A program made the position numbers and the translations under genes. The notes under the pieces were generated by a model, which had not been told where the DNA came from, made no database searches, and saw nothing but the letters and a program-made list of their open reading frames with translations. A DNA stretch of 35,542 nt, taken from positions 1 through 35,542 of the forward strand of contig CANQIO010000016.1 of the NCBI GenBank assembly GCA_947624065.1. Direction: 5' to 3'. The stretch is from an uncultured Oscillospiraceae bacterium. Lineage in GTDB: Bacteria > Bacillota > Clostridia > Oscillospirales > Oscillospiraceae. Positions 1 through 6,148 of this stretch are shown here, piece after piece. Position 1 is the first letter of the stretch, and each line of letters begins with the position of its first letter.

Positions 1-32
1 CGCATGGGGCTTTTGCTTTGAAAGGAGAGCCT

Positions 33-236
33 ATGAACGATACCAAGACCACACGCACCGCCCCCGCCGTCCCTTTTTCTCTGCCCGTAAAGGAAGCCGG
101 GAAACCCGACCTTGTGAAAAACATTGACGGCACGACCTTTGATATTTACGTCCATTTCAGCCAGACGAGCAGGGAAACCTTTACCGACAAGGTTGTGCGC
201 CTTATCCGCAACGAACCCGACGATGTAACCGAATGA
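33..236 (+). CDS. tnpW: Transposon-encoded TnpW-like protein
   Basis: This 67-residue protein resembles the TnpW family found beside large serine recombinases in Tn4451-like and conjugative clostridial elements; its role in transposition is not established. The recognisable part is the C-terminal half, with the NIDGTTFDIYVHFSQTSRET stretch followed by a basic DKVVRLI helix. The ATG at 33 is preferred over the in-frame TTG at 18 because an AAAGGAGAG ribosome binding site ends a few bases upstream. It is the last gene before the presumed element boundary. The DNA here is more AT-rich than the rest of the window, in keeping with a horizontally acquired element. Confidence 0.75.
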   Translation: MNDTKTTRTAPAVPFSLPVKEAGKPDLVKNIDGTTFDIYVHFSQTSRETFTDKVVRLIRNEPDDVTE

Positions 237-254
237 AAAAAGATAAATTTTTTC
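235..254 (+). terminator. Weak AT-rich inverted repeat after tnpW
   Basis: A 7-bp inverted repeat (GAAAAAA at 235-241, TTTTTTC at 248-254) overlaps the tnpW stop codon, with a 6-base loop. The stem is almost all A:T, so termination would be weak. It could equally be part of the terminal DNA structure of the mobile element. Confidence 0.25.
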
Positions 255-274
255 TCAATCCCTACTTGCAAGTT

Positions 275-400
275 CCGAAAGGTCTTGTCCTTGTAAAACG
301 CGCAAAATGTACATTGATTGTGGGTGCAGCCCACGGCAACGGGCAGCAGAAACGCGCCTAGTTCCATAGGTGGGCGGCAAATAACGCCTTCATATTCCAT
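275..400 (-). pseudogene. Radical SAM protein, truncated N-terminal fragment
   Basis: Reading leftward from the ATG at 400, the first 42 residues look like the start of a radical SAM enzyme: an MEYEGVICRPP opening, then the cluster-binding stretch GCTHNQCTFC (Cys25, Cys30, Cys33) and the following FYKDKTFR. The cysteine spacing is CX4CX2C rather than the usual CX3CX2C; I recall this spacing from a family of short radical SAM proteins opening the same way. Similarity stops at about 275, where the presumed mobile element begins, and the frame continues into tnpW antisense until a stop near 146. No TIM-barrel body remains, so this is a 5' stub. A ribosome binding site (GAGGAG) precedes the start, and a good minus-strand promoter lies upstream. 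Confidence 0.65.
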
Positions 401-559
401 TGCGCTGCTCCTCTCTGCCTATGCGCTTGCTGATCTGGCCCAGTTCATATCGCCCATCCGCACAAGAAACTCTCTGCCCGCAGAAAATCAAGAAAGAGCC
501 TTCTTCGCGTTGACCGCCGCAGAGGGCTGGCCTGCCCCATGCGGTCGATCCTATGATAC
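401..559 (-). other. Leader or coding remnant upstream of the radical SAM stub
   Basis: A minus-strand reading frame crosses this stretch and ends GQISKRIGREEQRNGI. Its stop codon overlaps the ATG of the radical SAM stub (ATGGAATATGA), the arrangement expected of translationally coupled genes. Either it is the C-terminal remnant of an upstream operon gene, or it is untranslated leader of the promoter at 560-588. I cannot assign it to a family. Confidence 0.25.
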
Positions 560-588
560 AGTATAACGCTTTGCTGTCCGCGTTGCAA
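560..588 (-). promoter_or_regulatory. Sigma-A promoter for the broken radical SAM gene
   Basis: On the minus strand TTGCAA (583-588) is followed after exactly 17 bases by TATACT (560-565). It would give a leader of about 150 nt before the radical SAM stub at 400. The leader holds no riboswitch that I recognise. Confidence 0.6.
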
Positions 589-623
589 CCCAAAGCAGTT
601 TAGCGCAGGGCGATGCCTACGGC

Positions 624-791
624 CTATCGGGCCAGCAGTGCCTCCACGGCCGCCCGCTTTTCAAAGAGCACGCAGCCGCCGGAACTCTTCCCATCGCCGG
701 GGAAGGACTCGAAATAGGCCGCCAGGGTGTCGATGAAGCCGGGGCGCGAGATTTGTCGCTTCCCGTGCGACCAGATCCATCCGGGGACCGC
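624..791 (-). pseudogene. C-terminal remnant of an unidentified minus-strand gene
   Basis: Reading minus from 791 to the TAG at 624 gives 55 codons. The products WIWSHGKRQISRPGFIDTL and, further on, GGCVLFEKRAAVEALLAR look like a natural protein end with charged and hydrophobic alternation and GC-biased third positions. A stop codon (TAG, 792-794) interrupts the frame immediately upstream and there is no start codon or ribosome binding site, so this is probably the tail of a gene whose 5' part was deleted. I do not recognise the family. Confidence 0.4.
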
Positions 792-885
792 CTATACTGT
801 GATCATATCAGAAAGCGCGGATGAACTTTTTGGTTTATTCCGACAAAGTCTGCAACCTGCGTACCAAAAAACCTTTGCAGTCATC

Positions 886-891
886 TATAAT
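886..891 (+). promoter_or_regulatory. Candidate -10 box (TATAAT) of the accessory operon
   Basis: A perfect TATAAT lies 70 bases before the ATG at 961, in an AT-richer stretch following the gene remnants. No good -35 box stands 16-18 bases upstream (the bases there read ACCAAA), so the promoter is either weak or activator-dependent. It is the only convincing -10 before the eight-gene co-directional run. Confidence 0.4.
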
Positions 892-960
892 GGACGCAGG
901 GCGCTCACCAACAGGACCAAAAGGGGAGCCCCCTATCATACAGAGAAAGAAGGTACAAAG

Positions 961-1263
961 ATGAAGATCATACTGGAAGCAGGCGAGATCGATTACGCGG
1001 GCATTCTGATAAAATTCATGCCCATGATCCGGGACAAGTTAAAGGACCTGGATGGAGCGATGCCGAAAATGATAGGCGGCCTCACGGCCTTGCCCGCTCC
1101 GGTGGTGAGAGGCGCCGTCAACGCCCTGCCGCAGGACACGAAGGACCAGATGGTGGCCTATCTCATCAATCACAATGGGGAAAAGATCCTCTCCGCCGCC
1201 CAGGGCTTCGCGGAAAAGCAGGGCATTTCGATCGCCTTCAACAGCATCACGGCGGAAGAGTGA
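961..1263 (+). CDS. Small hypothetical protein, first gene of the accessory operon
   Basis: This 100-residue protein is not one I recognise. It has no signal peptide and no transmembrane segment. The N-terminal half (MKIILEAGEIDYAGILIKFM) is amphipathic, and the middle is rich in Ala, Pro and Val; the C-terminal third looks helical and ends acidic. The ATG at 961 has a GAAGG ribosome binding site 7 bases upstream. The in-frame start at 727 lies within the remnant region and lacks one, so it is rejected. The gene lies 30 bases before the HD-domain gene in the same direction, suggesting co-transcription. Confidence 0.6.
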   Translation: MKIILEAGEIDYAGILIKFMPMIRDKLKDLDGAMPKMIGGLTALPAPVVRGAVNALPQDTKDQMVAYLINHNGEKILSAAQGFAEKQGISIAFNSITAEE

Positions 1264-1293
1264 GCTGACAGCGGGGGAAAGGAGACGCCGGCG

Positions 1294-1920
1294 TTGGAAA
1301 AGACCGTATTCGATCCGGATAAGATGTATACCTATCTGCGGGGCTTTGCCTCCGGCGCGGGGATGGGACAGACCCTGAAGGCCCTGTCCTTCGCGCGGGA
1401 GAAGCACGCGGGGCAAAAGCGCAAAAGCGGCGAGCCGTATATCATCCACCCGTTGACCATGGCCTGCAACGCCGTGAGCATCGGCATCCGGGAGGACAGG
1501 GTCATCGCGGCCATACTGCTGCACGACGTGTGCGAGGACTGCGGCGTGCCGCTGTCCGAGCTGCCTGTGGACGACACAGTCCGCCATGCGGTGGACCTTC
1601 TCACCTTCCAGATCATGGAGGGGGAGACGAAGGAGACCGCCAAGATCCGGTACTACAACATGATCCTTCAGAGCCGGGAGGCCACGCTCACCAAGCTGGT
1701 GGACCGGTGCCACAATGTGTCCAGCATGGCGGGGACCTTCTCGGAGGAAAAGCTGCTGGCCTACATAGACGAAACGAGGCAGTATGTGCTGCCTCTGCTG
1801 CGCAGGGCCAAGACCGCCTATCCCGGGGACGCGGATGTGCTGTTCATCCTCAAGTACCACATCGTGAGCGTAGTGGACTCTCTGGACGCCGCCATGCAGG
1901 TCTACCGGCCCCGGCCGTGA
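1294..1920 (+). CDS. Stand-alone HD-domain (p)ppGpp hydrolase-like protein
   Basis: This 208-residue protein matches the N-terminal HD hydrolase domain of RelA/SpoT enzymes and the small alarmone hydrolases (Mesh1/SAH type), which remove the 3'-diphosphate of (p)ppGpp using Mn2+. Visible hallmarks are [13 protein letters not shown] (34-46), the metal ligand His52 in YIIHP, the HDxxED motif His77-Asp78-Val-Cys-Glu81-Asp82, and LVDRCHN (Asp137, Asn141). There is no synthetase, TGS or ACT domain. Translation is taken from a TTG at 1294, placed 9-10 bases after an AAAGGAG site; no ATG in frame is better placed. It lies 95 bases upstream of the C39 peptidase gene. Family members can act on other nucleotides, so the substrate is not certain. 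Confidence 0.75.
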   Translation: MEKTVFDPDKMYTYLRGFASGAGMGQTLKALSFAREKHAGQKRKSGEPYIIHPLTMACNAVSIGIREDRVIAAILLHDVCEDCGVPLSELPVDDTVRHAVDLLTFQIMEGETKETAKIRYYNMILQSREATLTKLVDRCHNVSSMAGTFSEEKLLAYIDETRQYVLPLLRRAKTAYPGDADVLFILKYHIVSVVDSLDAAMQVYRPRP

Positions 1921-2015
1921 CGGGGTGCGGCGGGCCCTGGCCGGGCGGACCGGCGGAAAAGAGCGCGGAAGGCGGAAAAACAGGGAAAGCGCGCAAAGAG
2001 AACGGAGGTTAGAAA

Positions 2016-2762
2016 ATGCTGGAGGAGACGGTCCCTGAGATTTTCAAACCGTTTGAGATGACCACAGAACTGCCTGGGACGGCCGATCCCGAGCAGGCGC
2101 TGGAAATGGATGAGTTCCAACGCTACGACGAAGCCGCCGAGCAGGGGACGGAGGCATACAGCATCTCACAGGGCGAGTACACCGAATCGGGCCTCTATGT
2201 CCCCGGTCACGTGGAGGAGATCAACCCCGAGGTCGCGGAGTTTGATCCGGAGATGCGCGAGCTGTCCTGTGAGCTGGATACCTGGATCGAGCAGAAGGAA
2301 CCGATGTCCTGCGCCGTCGCGAGCCAGACGATGGCGATCAATCAACTGGAGCATGGCGCCTATTCGGAACAGGAGCTGATCGATCTGGCGCGCGAGAACG
2401 GCTGGTATACCAGCAACGGCACGCTGCCTCGGGACGTGGGCAAGATCGCCGAGTCGATGGGCGCCGAGGTCGAGCGCCGCCGCGGTGTGGAGCCGTCCGA
2501 GCTGACGCTGGCAAACGATCCCACCGTCAAGGTCCTGGCGAATATCGACAGCACGCTGCTGCATTTTCCGGAAAGCGACAAGCGCTGCAAGCCCGACCAC
2601 TGCGTGCAGGTGCTGCGGGTGGAGAATACGACGCAGGGAGAATTCGTGATCCTCAACGACCCCGGACACGAAGGCGGCCGCGGCGCTGTCTACCCGATGG
2701 AGGTCTTTGCCAAGGCCTATCGCGGCGATATAACGACGATCAGAAAGGAGCGGGAAGTATGA
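2016..2762 (+). CDS. C39-like (papain-fold) cysteine peptidase
   Basis: This 248-residue protein has a papain-like peptidase domain of the C39/C39_2 type after an acidic N-terminal region. The expected catalytic residues are visible: Cys99 in EPMSCAVASQTMAIN, His195 in KPDHCVQVL and Asp215 (or Asn214) in VILNDPGHEGG. There is no signal peptide, transmembrane segment or fused ABC transporter, so it is probably cytoplasmic rather than a bacteriocin-processing exporter. The N-terminal region carries PEQALEMDEF (25-34), similar to the EQxEMD repeats of two proteins encoded just downstream. A GGAGG site precedes the ATG. The stop overlaps the next start (ATGA, 2759), indicating coupled translation. 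Substrate unknown; self-processing or cleavage of operon partners is conceivable. Confidence 0.7.
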   Translation: MLEETVPEIFKPFEMTTELPGTADPEQALEMDEFQRYDEAAEQGTEAYSISQGEYTESGLYVPGHVEEINPEVAEFDPEMRELSCELDTWIEQKEPMSCAVASQTMAINQLEHGAYSEQELIDLARENGWYTSNGTLPRDVGKIAESMGAEVERRRGVEPSELTLANDPTVKVLANIDSTLLHFPESDKRCKPDHCVQVLRVENTTQGEFVILNDPGHEGGRGAVYPMEVFAKAYRGDITTIRKEREV

Positions 2763-3190
2763 ACGGCGAAGATCTCATGGAGCAGCTGCTCAACTGCGAT
2801 CAGGCGATGGAGCATATCCCCCTTGAGCTGCAGGCCACGGTCCCTCTGCCCTGGGCGGGCGAGGGGCGCGCGGTGGCATGCTGGTACTACCGGCTGGACA
2901 GCCATAGCGGCGACGTAAAGATCTATTCGCCCGCTCTGCGCGTGATCTGGGATGCGGACAAGATGGCCGTCGTGCACACCCAGACGCTGCAGCCGGTGCT
3001 GCTGGGCTCCGGCCAGGACGTGCTCGGTCCGGCACACCGTCAGCGCGAGGACGCCTATCTGAACGGTCCGCTGACAGACTATTTGACCCGGGGCGCCGCG
3101 GACGGCGTCGCTGACAGCTGGCTTGCCGCCGCGCCGTCGGCCCTTCGGCCCTGGCTTTGGGAAGCGTTAAGGCAGGTGCATTATGTTTGA
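2759..3190 (+). CDS. Hypothetical protein coupled to the C39-like peptidase gene
   Basis: This 143-residue protein is not recognised. It opens with a helical acidic stretch, then VPLPWAGEGRAVACWYYRL and a strand-rich middle (DVKIYSPALRVIWDADKMAVV), suggesting a small alpha/beta domain, and ends with a Trp-rich helix. No signal peptide or membrane segment is visible. It overlaps the peptidase gene by 4 bases and the next gene by 8, so the three are almost certainly translated from one message. This position suggests a partner, inhibitor or adaptor of the peptidase, but the sequence itself does not show a function. Confidence 0.6.
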   Translation: MNGEDLMEQLLNCDQAMEHIPLELQATVPLPWAGEGRAVACWYYRLDSHSGDVKIYSPALRVIWDADKMAVVHTQTLQPVLLGSGQDVLGPAHRQREDAYLNGPLTDYLTRGAADGVADSWLAAAPSALRPWLWEALRQVHYV

Positions 3191-3701
3191 GATATTCAAA
3201 GAAGCGATGGAGGCCCCTCCCGTGCAGCGCGAGGCCGCCGAAACGCCTGAACAGCGGGAGATGGACGCCGCTGTGGAGACGGGCCAGTCCCCCGAACTCA
3301 TCGAGGAGCAGCGGGAGATGGACGCGGTCCCCTTTGGCGGGACAGCGGCCGAGGCCGCCGAACAGGAGGAGATGCTCGGCGCGAAGGAGATCAGCGGCGA
3401 AGAGCGGGCGGCCCAGTTTTTCGAGATGGCGGACCAGTCCCTGCACGAGGCGGACGTCATGTACGAGAACTTCATCCACCGGAACCCAGAGATGCGCGAC
3501 GAGGCGCTCCGCTGCGAGATGCGCGAGGACGGCGTGCGCGCCATGCTGCCGTCGGAACAGGAAGCGCTGCTCTGGTCCAAGGCGGACCTGGAGAAAGCAT
3601 ACGCGATGGTCGACGAGCTGCACGATCAGACCGTCCAGGCCAAGGAGGCCAGGGCGCAGGCGCTCATCGACCGCATCGATAAAGAGCTGGCAGGCTACTG
3701 A
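3183..3701 (+). CDS. Acidic EQxEMD-repeat protein A
   Basis: This 172-residue acidic protein has two parts. The N-terminal 65 residues carry a repeat: EQREMD at 23-28 and again at 42-47 (19 residues apart), then a decayed EQEEM at 60-64. The C-terminal 100 residues are predicted helical and probably coiled (FFEMADQSLHEADVMYENF, then long Glu/Lys/Ala runs). The ATG lies within the end of the preceding gene (8-base overlap). The neighbour at 3741 carries the same repeat with the same spacing, and the C39-like peptidase has a related single copy. No known domain is recognised. It could be an adaptor, a scaffold or a protease target. Confidence 0.65.
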   Translation: MFEIFKEAMEAPPVQREAAETPEQREMDAAVETGQSPELIEEQREMDAVPFGGTAAEAAEQEEMLGAKEISGEERAAQFFEMADQSLHEADVMYENFIHRNPEMRDEALRCEMREDGVRAMLPSEQEALLWSKADLEKAYAMVDELHDQTVQAKEARAQALIDRIDKELAGY

Positions 3702-3740
3702 AGCTATCCATGCAGATCCAATGTGAAAGGAGACCGTACG

Positions 3741-4100
3741 ATGCACAACAGCTATGAGATGACCCCCGCGGAGGCCCCGGAGCGCCTTTCCGGCGAGCTG
3801 AACGCCGCCGCCGCGCTGGAGGCGGCGGAGACCGATCAGACCGCGCTCGAGCAGCAGGAGATGGATGCCGCGGCCCAGGCCGGCGGGACGCCGGAGCTGG
3901 AGGCTGAGCAGCAGGAGATGGACGAGGGCGAGCGGCTCGGCTATTCTTCGGATTATTACAAGCACGAGATGGCGGCGGCCATCAAAAACGACAACAAGAT
4001 CGCCTATGAGAACGCCAAAAGGAATTATGCCGAAAAGGTAGCGAAGGAACAGGCCAAGGAAATGGAAAGAAAGGCTAAGAACGCGGCATCAAAGAAATAA
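3741..4100 (+). CDS. Acidic EQxEMD-repeat protein B
   Basis: This 119-residue protein repeats EQQEMD at 37-42 and 56-61, exactly 19 residues apart, with PEL before the second copy as in the protein encoded just upstream. The C-terminal half changes character: after LGYSSDYYKHEMAAAIKND it becomes a lysine-rich helix (residues 85-119) that could bind nucleic acid, acidic proteins or membrane. The ATG at 3741 is chosen because an AAAGGAG site stands about 9 bases upstream; the in-frame GTG at 3723 overlaps that site. It lies 26 bases before the Hsp70-like gene. The family is unknown to me. Confidence 0.65.
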   Translation: MHNSYEMTPAEAPERLSGELNAAAALEAAETDQTALEQQEMDAAAQAGGTPELEAEQQEMDEGERLGYSSDYYKHEMAAAIKNDNKIAYENAKRNYAEKVAKEQAKEMERKAKNAASKK

Positions 4101-4126
4101 ATAAAAACAAAAGGAGAGAAAAAACA

Positions 4127-6082
4127 ATGGCTAAGAGTTCGAAAAACGCTGGCGCCCTCCGGGGCTCCGTGGACGCCGTCGCGGCAGCGGCTGCCAAGAG
4201 AGGCGTCTCCGTCACCGGGGAAGAGATGGTGTCCCTGGTCAAGACCCATGCGGCCGGCGCCGCCGCATCCATGATAGCGGCGGGCGTCGTCCCTGGTGCT
4301 GGCGGCGCCATCGCCTTTGGCATCGTAAGCGGATTTGTCGTGTCGATGTATTACCGCATCTGCACCAGGCTGAAGATCAGCATCAAGAAAAACGTGCTCA
4401 AATCCGTGGGCTCGGCCCTCATCACCAGCCTGGGCGGCAGCATCGCCGCCGAGCTCATCGCGGGCGCGGTGCTGGGCTTCATACCTGGCATCGGGGCCCT
4501 GGGCGCGACGGCGGTGCTGGGCCTGATGGGCTACAGCATCACCTACTATGCCGGTATCGTCTTCATGAACCTGCTGGTCCGCGTGTTCAAGGCAGGCGGG
4601 TCCCTGGAGGACATGACCGAAGCGGAGATGAAGAGCGTGATGTCGGGGATCACCAAGGAGGTGAAGTTCTCCGACATCAAGGACGAGGCCAAGCAGGGCT
4701 TCAAAGACCGCAAAAAGGACGGTGTCGCTACTGTCATCGAGGACGAGGACGCCCCGGAGGTGGCCGTGTCGGCCAAACCTGAGCGCACCTACTGGCTGCA
4801 TACCGGCATCGATTTTGGCAGCACCAACTCCGTGATGGCCTGGCGGCTGTATAAGTGGACCGAAGCGAATGAGTGGCAGCTGGACGAGCAGCACAACAAG
4901 GAGAACAACATCGTCCGCTGCCCGACCATGCTGGTGTTCAAAAAGGACAACCCCGACCACAGCAACGTACAGGCCGAGGCCGAGGACGTCATCGTCGGCA
5001 AGCGCGCCGAGGATCTGGCCAACGACCAGCTGGAGCCCGCCGTTGCCAGGACCAATTTCAAGCCTGTGTTCTACGACGCGCCCATGGGCAGCGCCGAACA
5101 GAAAGAGGCGACCGACCTCATCGCCCTGTTCATGAAGCATCTGTATCAGCTCTACCAGGGCGACATCCTCGCCAGCCTGCCCAACGAGGTGCAAAAGGAC
5201 ATGTGCGCGACCGTGCATATCTCCACGCCCGTGCGCGCCGACAGCACCCACCGCAGCTGCATGGCTGAACTGGCCAAGCAGGCCGGCTTCGCCCACGACG
5301 GCAAGTACAGCTTCGTCGACACCTCCCGCAACGAGGCCGAGTGCGTCATGCACCTGACCGTCGACGCCAATATCAGCAACATGCAGCGGCTGATGAATAT
5401 CAGCCAGGGCAAGTCCGCGCTCACCATCATGTTCGTGGACGTGGGCGGCAGCACGACGGACATCGAGCTGATCAAGCAGGAGCTGCACAGCGCCGGCAAG
5501 AGCACGCAGGTGCTGGCTATGTGGCCCAGGGGGAACGTGCAGTATATGCTCGGCGGCTGCGAGGTCGACCGTGCGATCTTCGACTACCTCATCGACAAGC
5601 AGTGCCTGATCCCGCGCTACGCCGAGGAGGCCTGGGAGCATGGCACCGGCAAGACCCTGTTCCGCAAGCTCAAGGAGAACAACAACGAGAACCTGCGCGC
5701 CGGCAAACCCATCGCCAAGCTGGGCACGATAAGCTCCGCGTGCGGCGATCCCGACGAGGAGGAGAAGCCCGTCAATAAGTACGCCGACTACAAGATCACC
5801 AGCGAGGTATTTGAAAACGAGATCTGCGGCCGCTACATAAACGACCTGTGCACGGCCCTGCACGAGGTGCTCAAAAACAACGCCGGCGAGGACGAGGTGG
5901 ACGCCGTGTTTGTCACCGGCGCCGGCTCCCGGCTGTACTTTATCCATGACCTGATCCTGGGCCGCTACGGCGATAAACCGCTGCACCTGACCCAGCTGCA
6001 GCAGGACGAATCCCGCCTGTTCGACACCTACCGCGATCCCGCCACCTGCTGTGCGGAGGGCGCGATCTGCGGCGTCATGTAA
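4127..6082 (+). CDS. Membrane-anchored Hsp70/DnaK-like ATPase
   Basis: This 651-residue protein is a fusion. Residues 42-78 and 93-150 are hydrophobic and glycine-rich with two PGxG motifs (VVPGAGGAIAFG, FIPGIGALGATAV), like the membrane-associated C-terminal regions (DUF697/YcjF type) of some bacterial GTPases. From about 220 an actin-fold Hsp70 ATPase domain follows: phosphate-1 loop TGIDFGSTNS (226-235), phosphate-2 loop FVDVGGSTTD (436-445) and adenosine loop FVTGAGSR (595-602). The protein ends just after this domain, so there is no beta-sandwich substrate-binding domain or lid, unlike DnaK. An AAAGGAGAG site precedes the ATG. It probably acts at the inner membrane face as an ATP-driven switch. 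Its partner is likely the HerA-like ATPase encoded next. Confidence 0.75.
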   Translation: MAKSSKNAGALRGSVDAVAAAAAKRGVSVTGEEMVSLVKTHAAGAAASMIAAGVVPGAGGAIAFGIVSGFVVSMYYRICTRLKISIKKNVLKSVGSALITSLGGSIAAELIAGAVLGFIPGIGALGATAVLGLMGYSITYYAGIVFMNLLVRVFKAGGSLEDMTEAEMKSVMSGITKEVKFSDIKDEAKQGFKDRKKDGVATVIEDEDAPEVAVSAKPERTYWLHTGIDFGSTNSVMAWRLYKWTEANEWQLDEQHNKENNIVRCPTMLVFKKDNPDHSNVQAEAEDVIVGKRAEDLANDQLEPAVARTNFKPVFYDAPMGSAEQKEATDLIALFMKHLYQLYQGDILASLPNEVQKDMCATVHISTPVRADSTHRSCMAELAKQAGFAHDGKYSFVDTSRNEAECVMHLTVDANISNMQRLMNISQGKSALTIMFVDVGGSTTDIELIKQELHSAGKSTQVLAMWPRGNVQYMLGGCEVDRAIFDYLIDKQCLIPRYAEEAWEHGTGKTLFRKLKENNNENLRAGKPIAKLGTISSACGDPDEEEKPVNKYADYKITSEVFENEICGRYINDLCTALHEVLKNNAGEDEVDAVFVTGAGSRLYFIHDLILGRYGDKPLHLTQLQQDESRLFDTYRDPATCCAEGAICGVM

Positions 6083-6096
6083 ACGGACCGGTACGG

Positions 6097-6124
6097 GCAG
6101 GCGGCCGGGCCTCCGGCCGCCTGC
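6097..6124 (+). other. Stable stem-loop between the Hsp70-like and HerA-like genes
   Basis: A perfect 12-bp GC-only-type inverted repeat (GCAGGCGGCCGG at 6097-6108, its complement at 6113-6124) encloses a 4-base loop. No T-run follows, so it is not a standard terminator. It lies just upstream of the GGAGG site of the next gene, where it could stabilise the 3' end of the upstream message, cause partial termination or adjust the ratio of the two ATPases. Confidence 0.6.
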
Positions 6125-6148
6125 GGCGCAAATGAAGGAGGGAAGCCA

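Larger units (their letters stand above)
1..277. mobile_element. Terminal edge of an integrative element (TnpX/large serine recombinase type)
   Basis: The window opens with a tnpW-like gene, a small gene known from Tn4451-type and related clostridial elements mobilised by large serine recombinases. Immediately beyond it, reading on the minus strand, the conserved start of a radical SAM protein loses recognisable similarity after the Phe-Arg pair encoded at 275-280. A GA dinucleotide sits at 277-278, and TnpX-type recombinases are known to insert at GA, so the element end is placed there. The recombinase itself and the other end lie outside the window. The boundary is an inference and could be off by some tens of bases. 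Confidence 0.5.

Noticed and set aside
401-559. Riboswitch in the radical SAM leader
   Set aside because: No cobalamin, SAM or other known riboswitch consensus could be found; part may be a coding remnant.
727-960. Upstream extension of the first operon gene
   Set aside because: It overlaps the decayed remnant, includes the TATAAT region and lacks a ribosome binding site; the ATG at 961 has one.
2016-2762. Bacteriocin-processing C39 system
   Set aside because: The peptidase is not fused or linked to an ABC exporter, and no double-glycine leader peptide gene is seen. The ABC pair at 9840 has no peptidase domain and a separate promoter.
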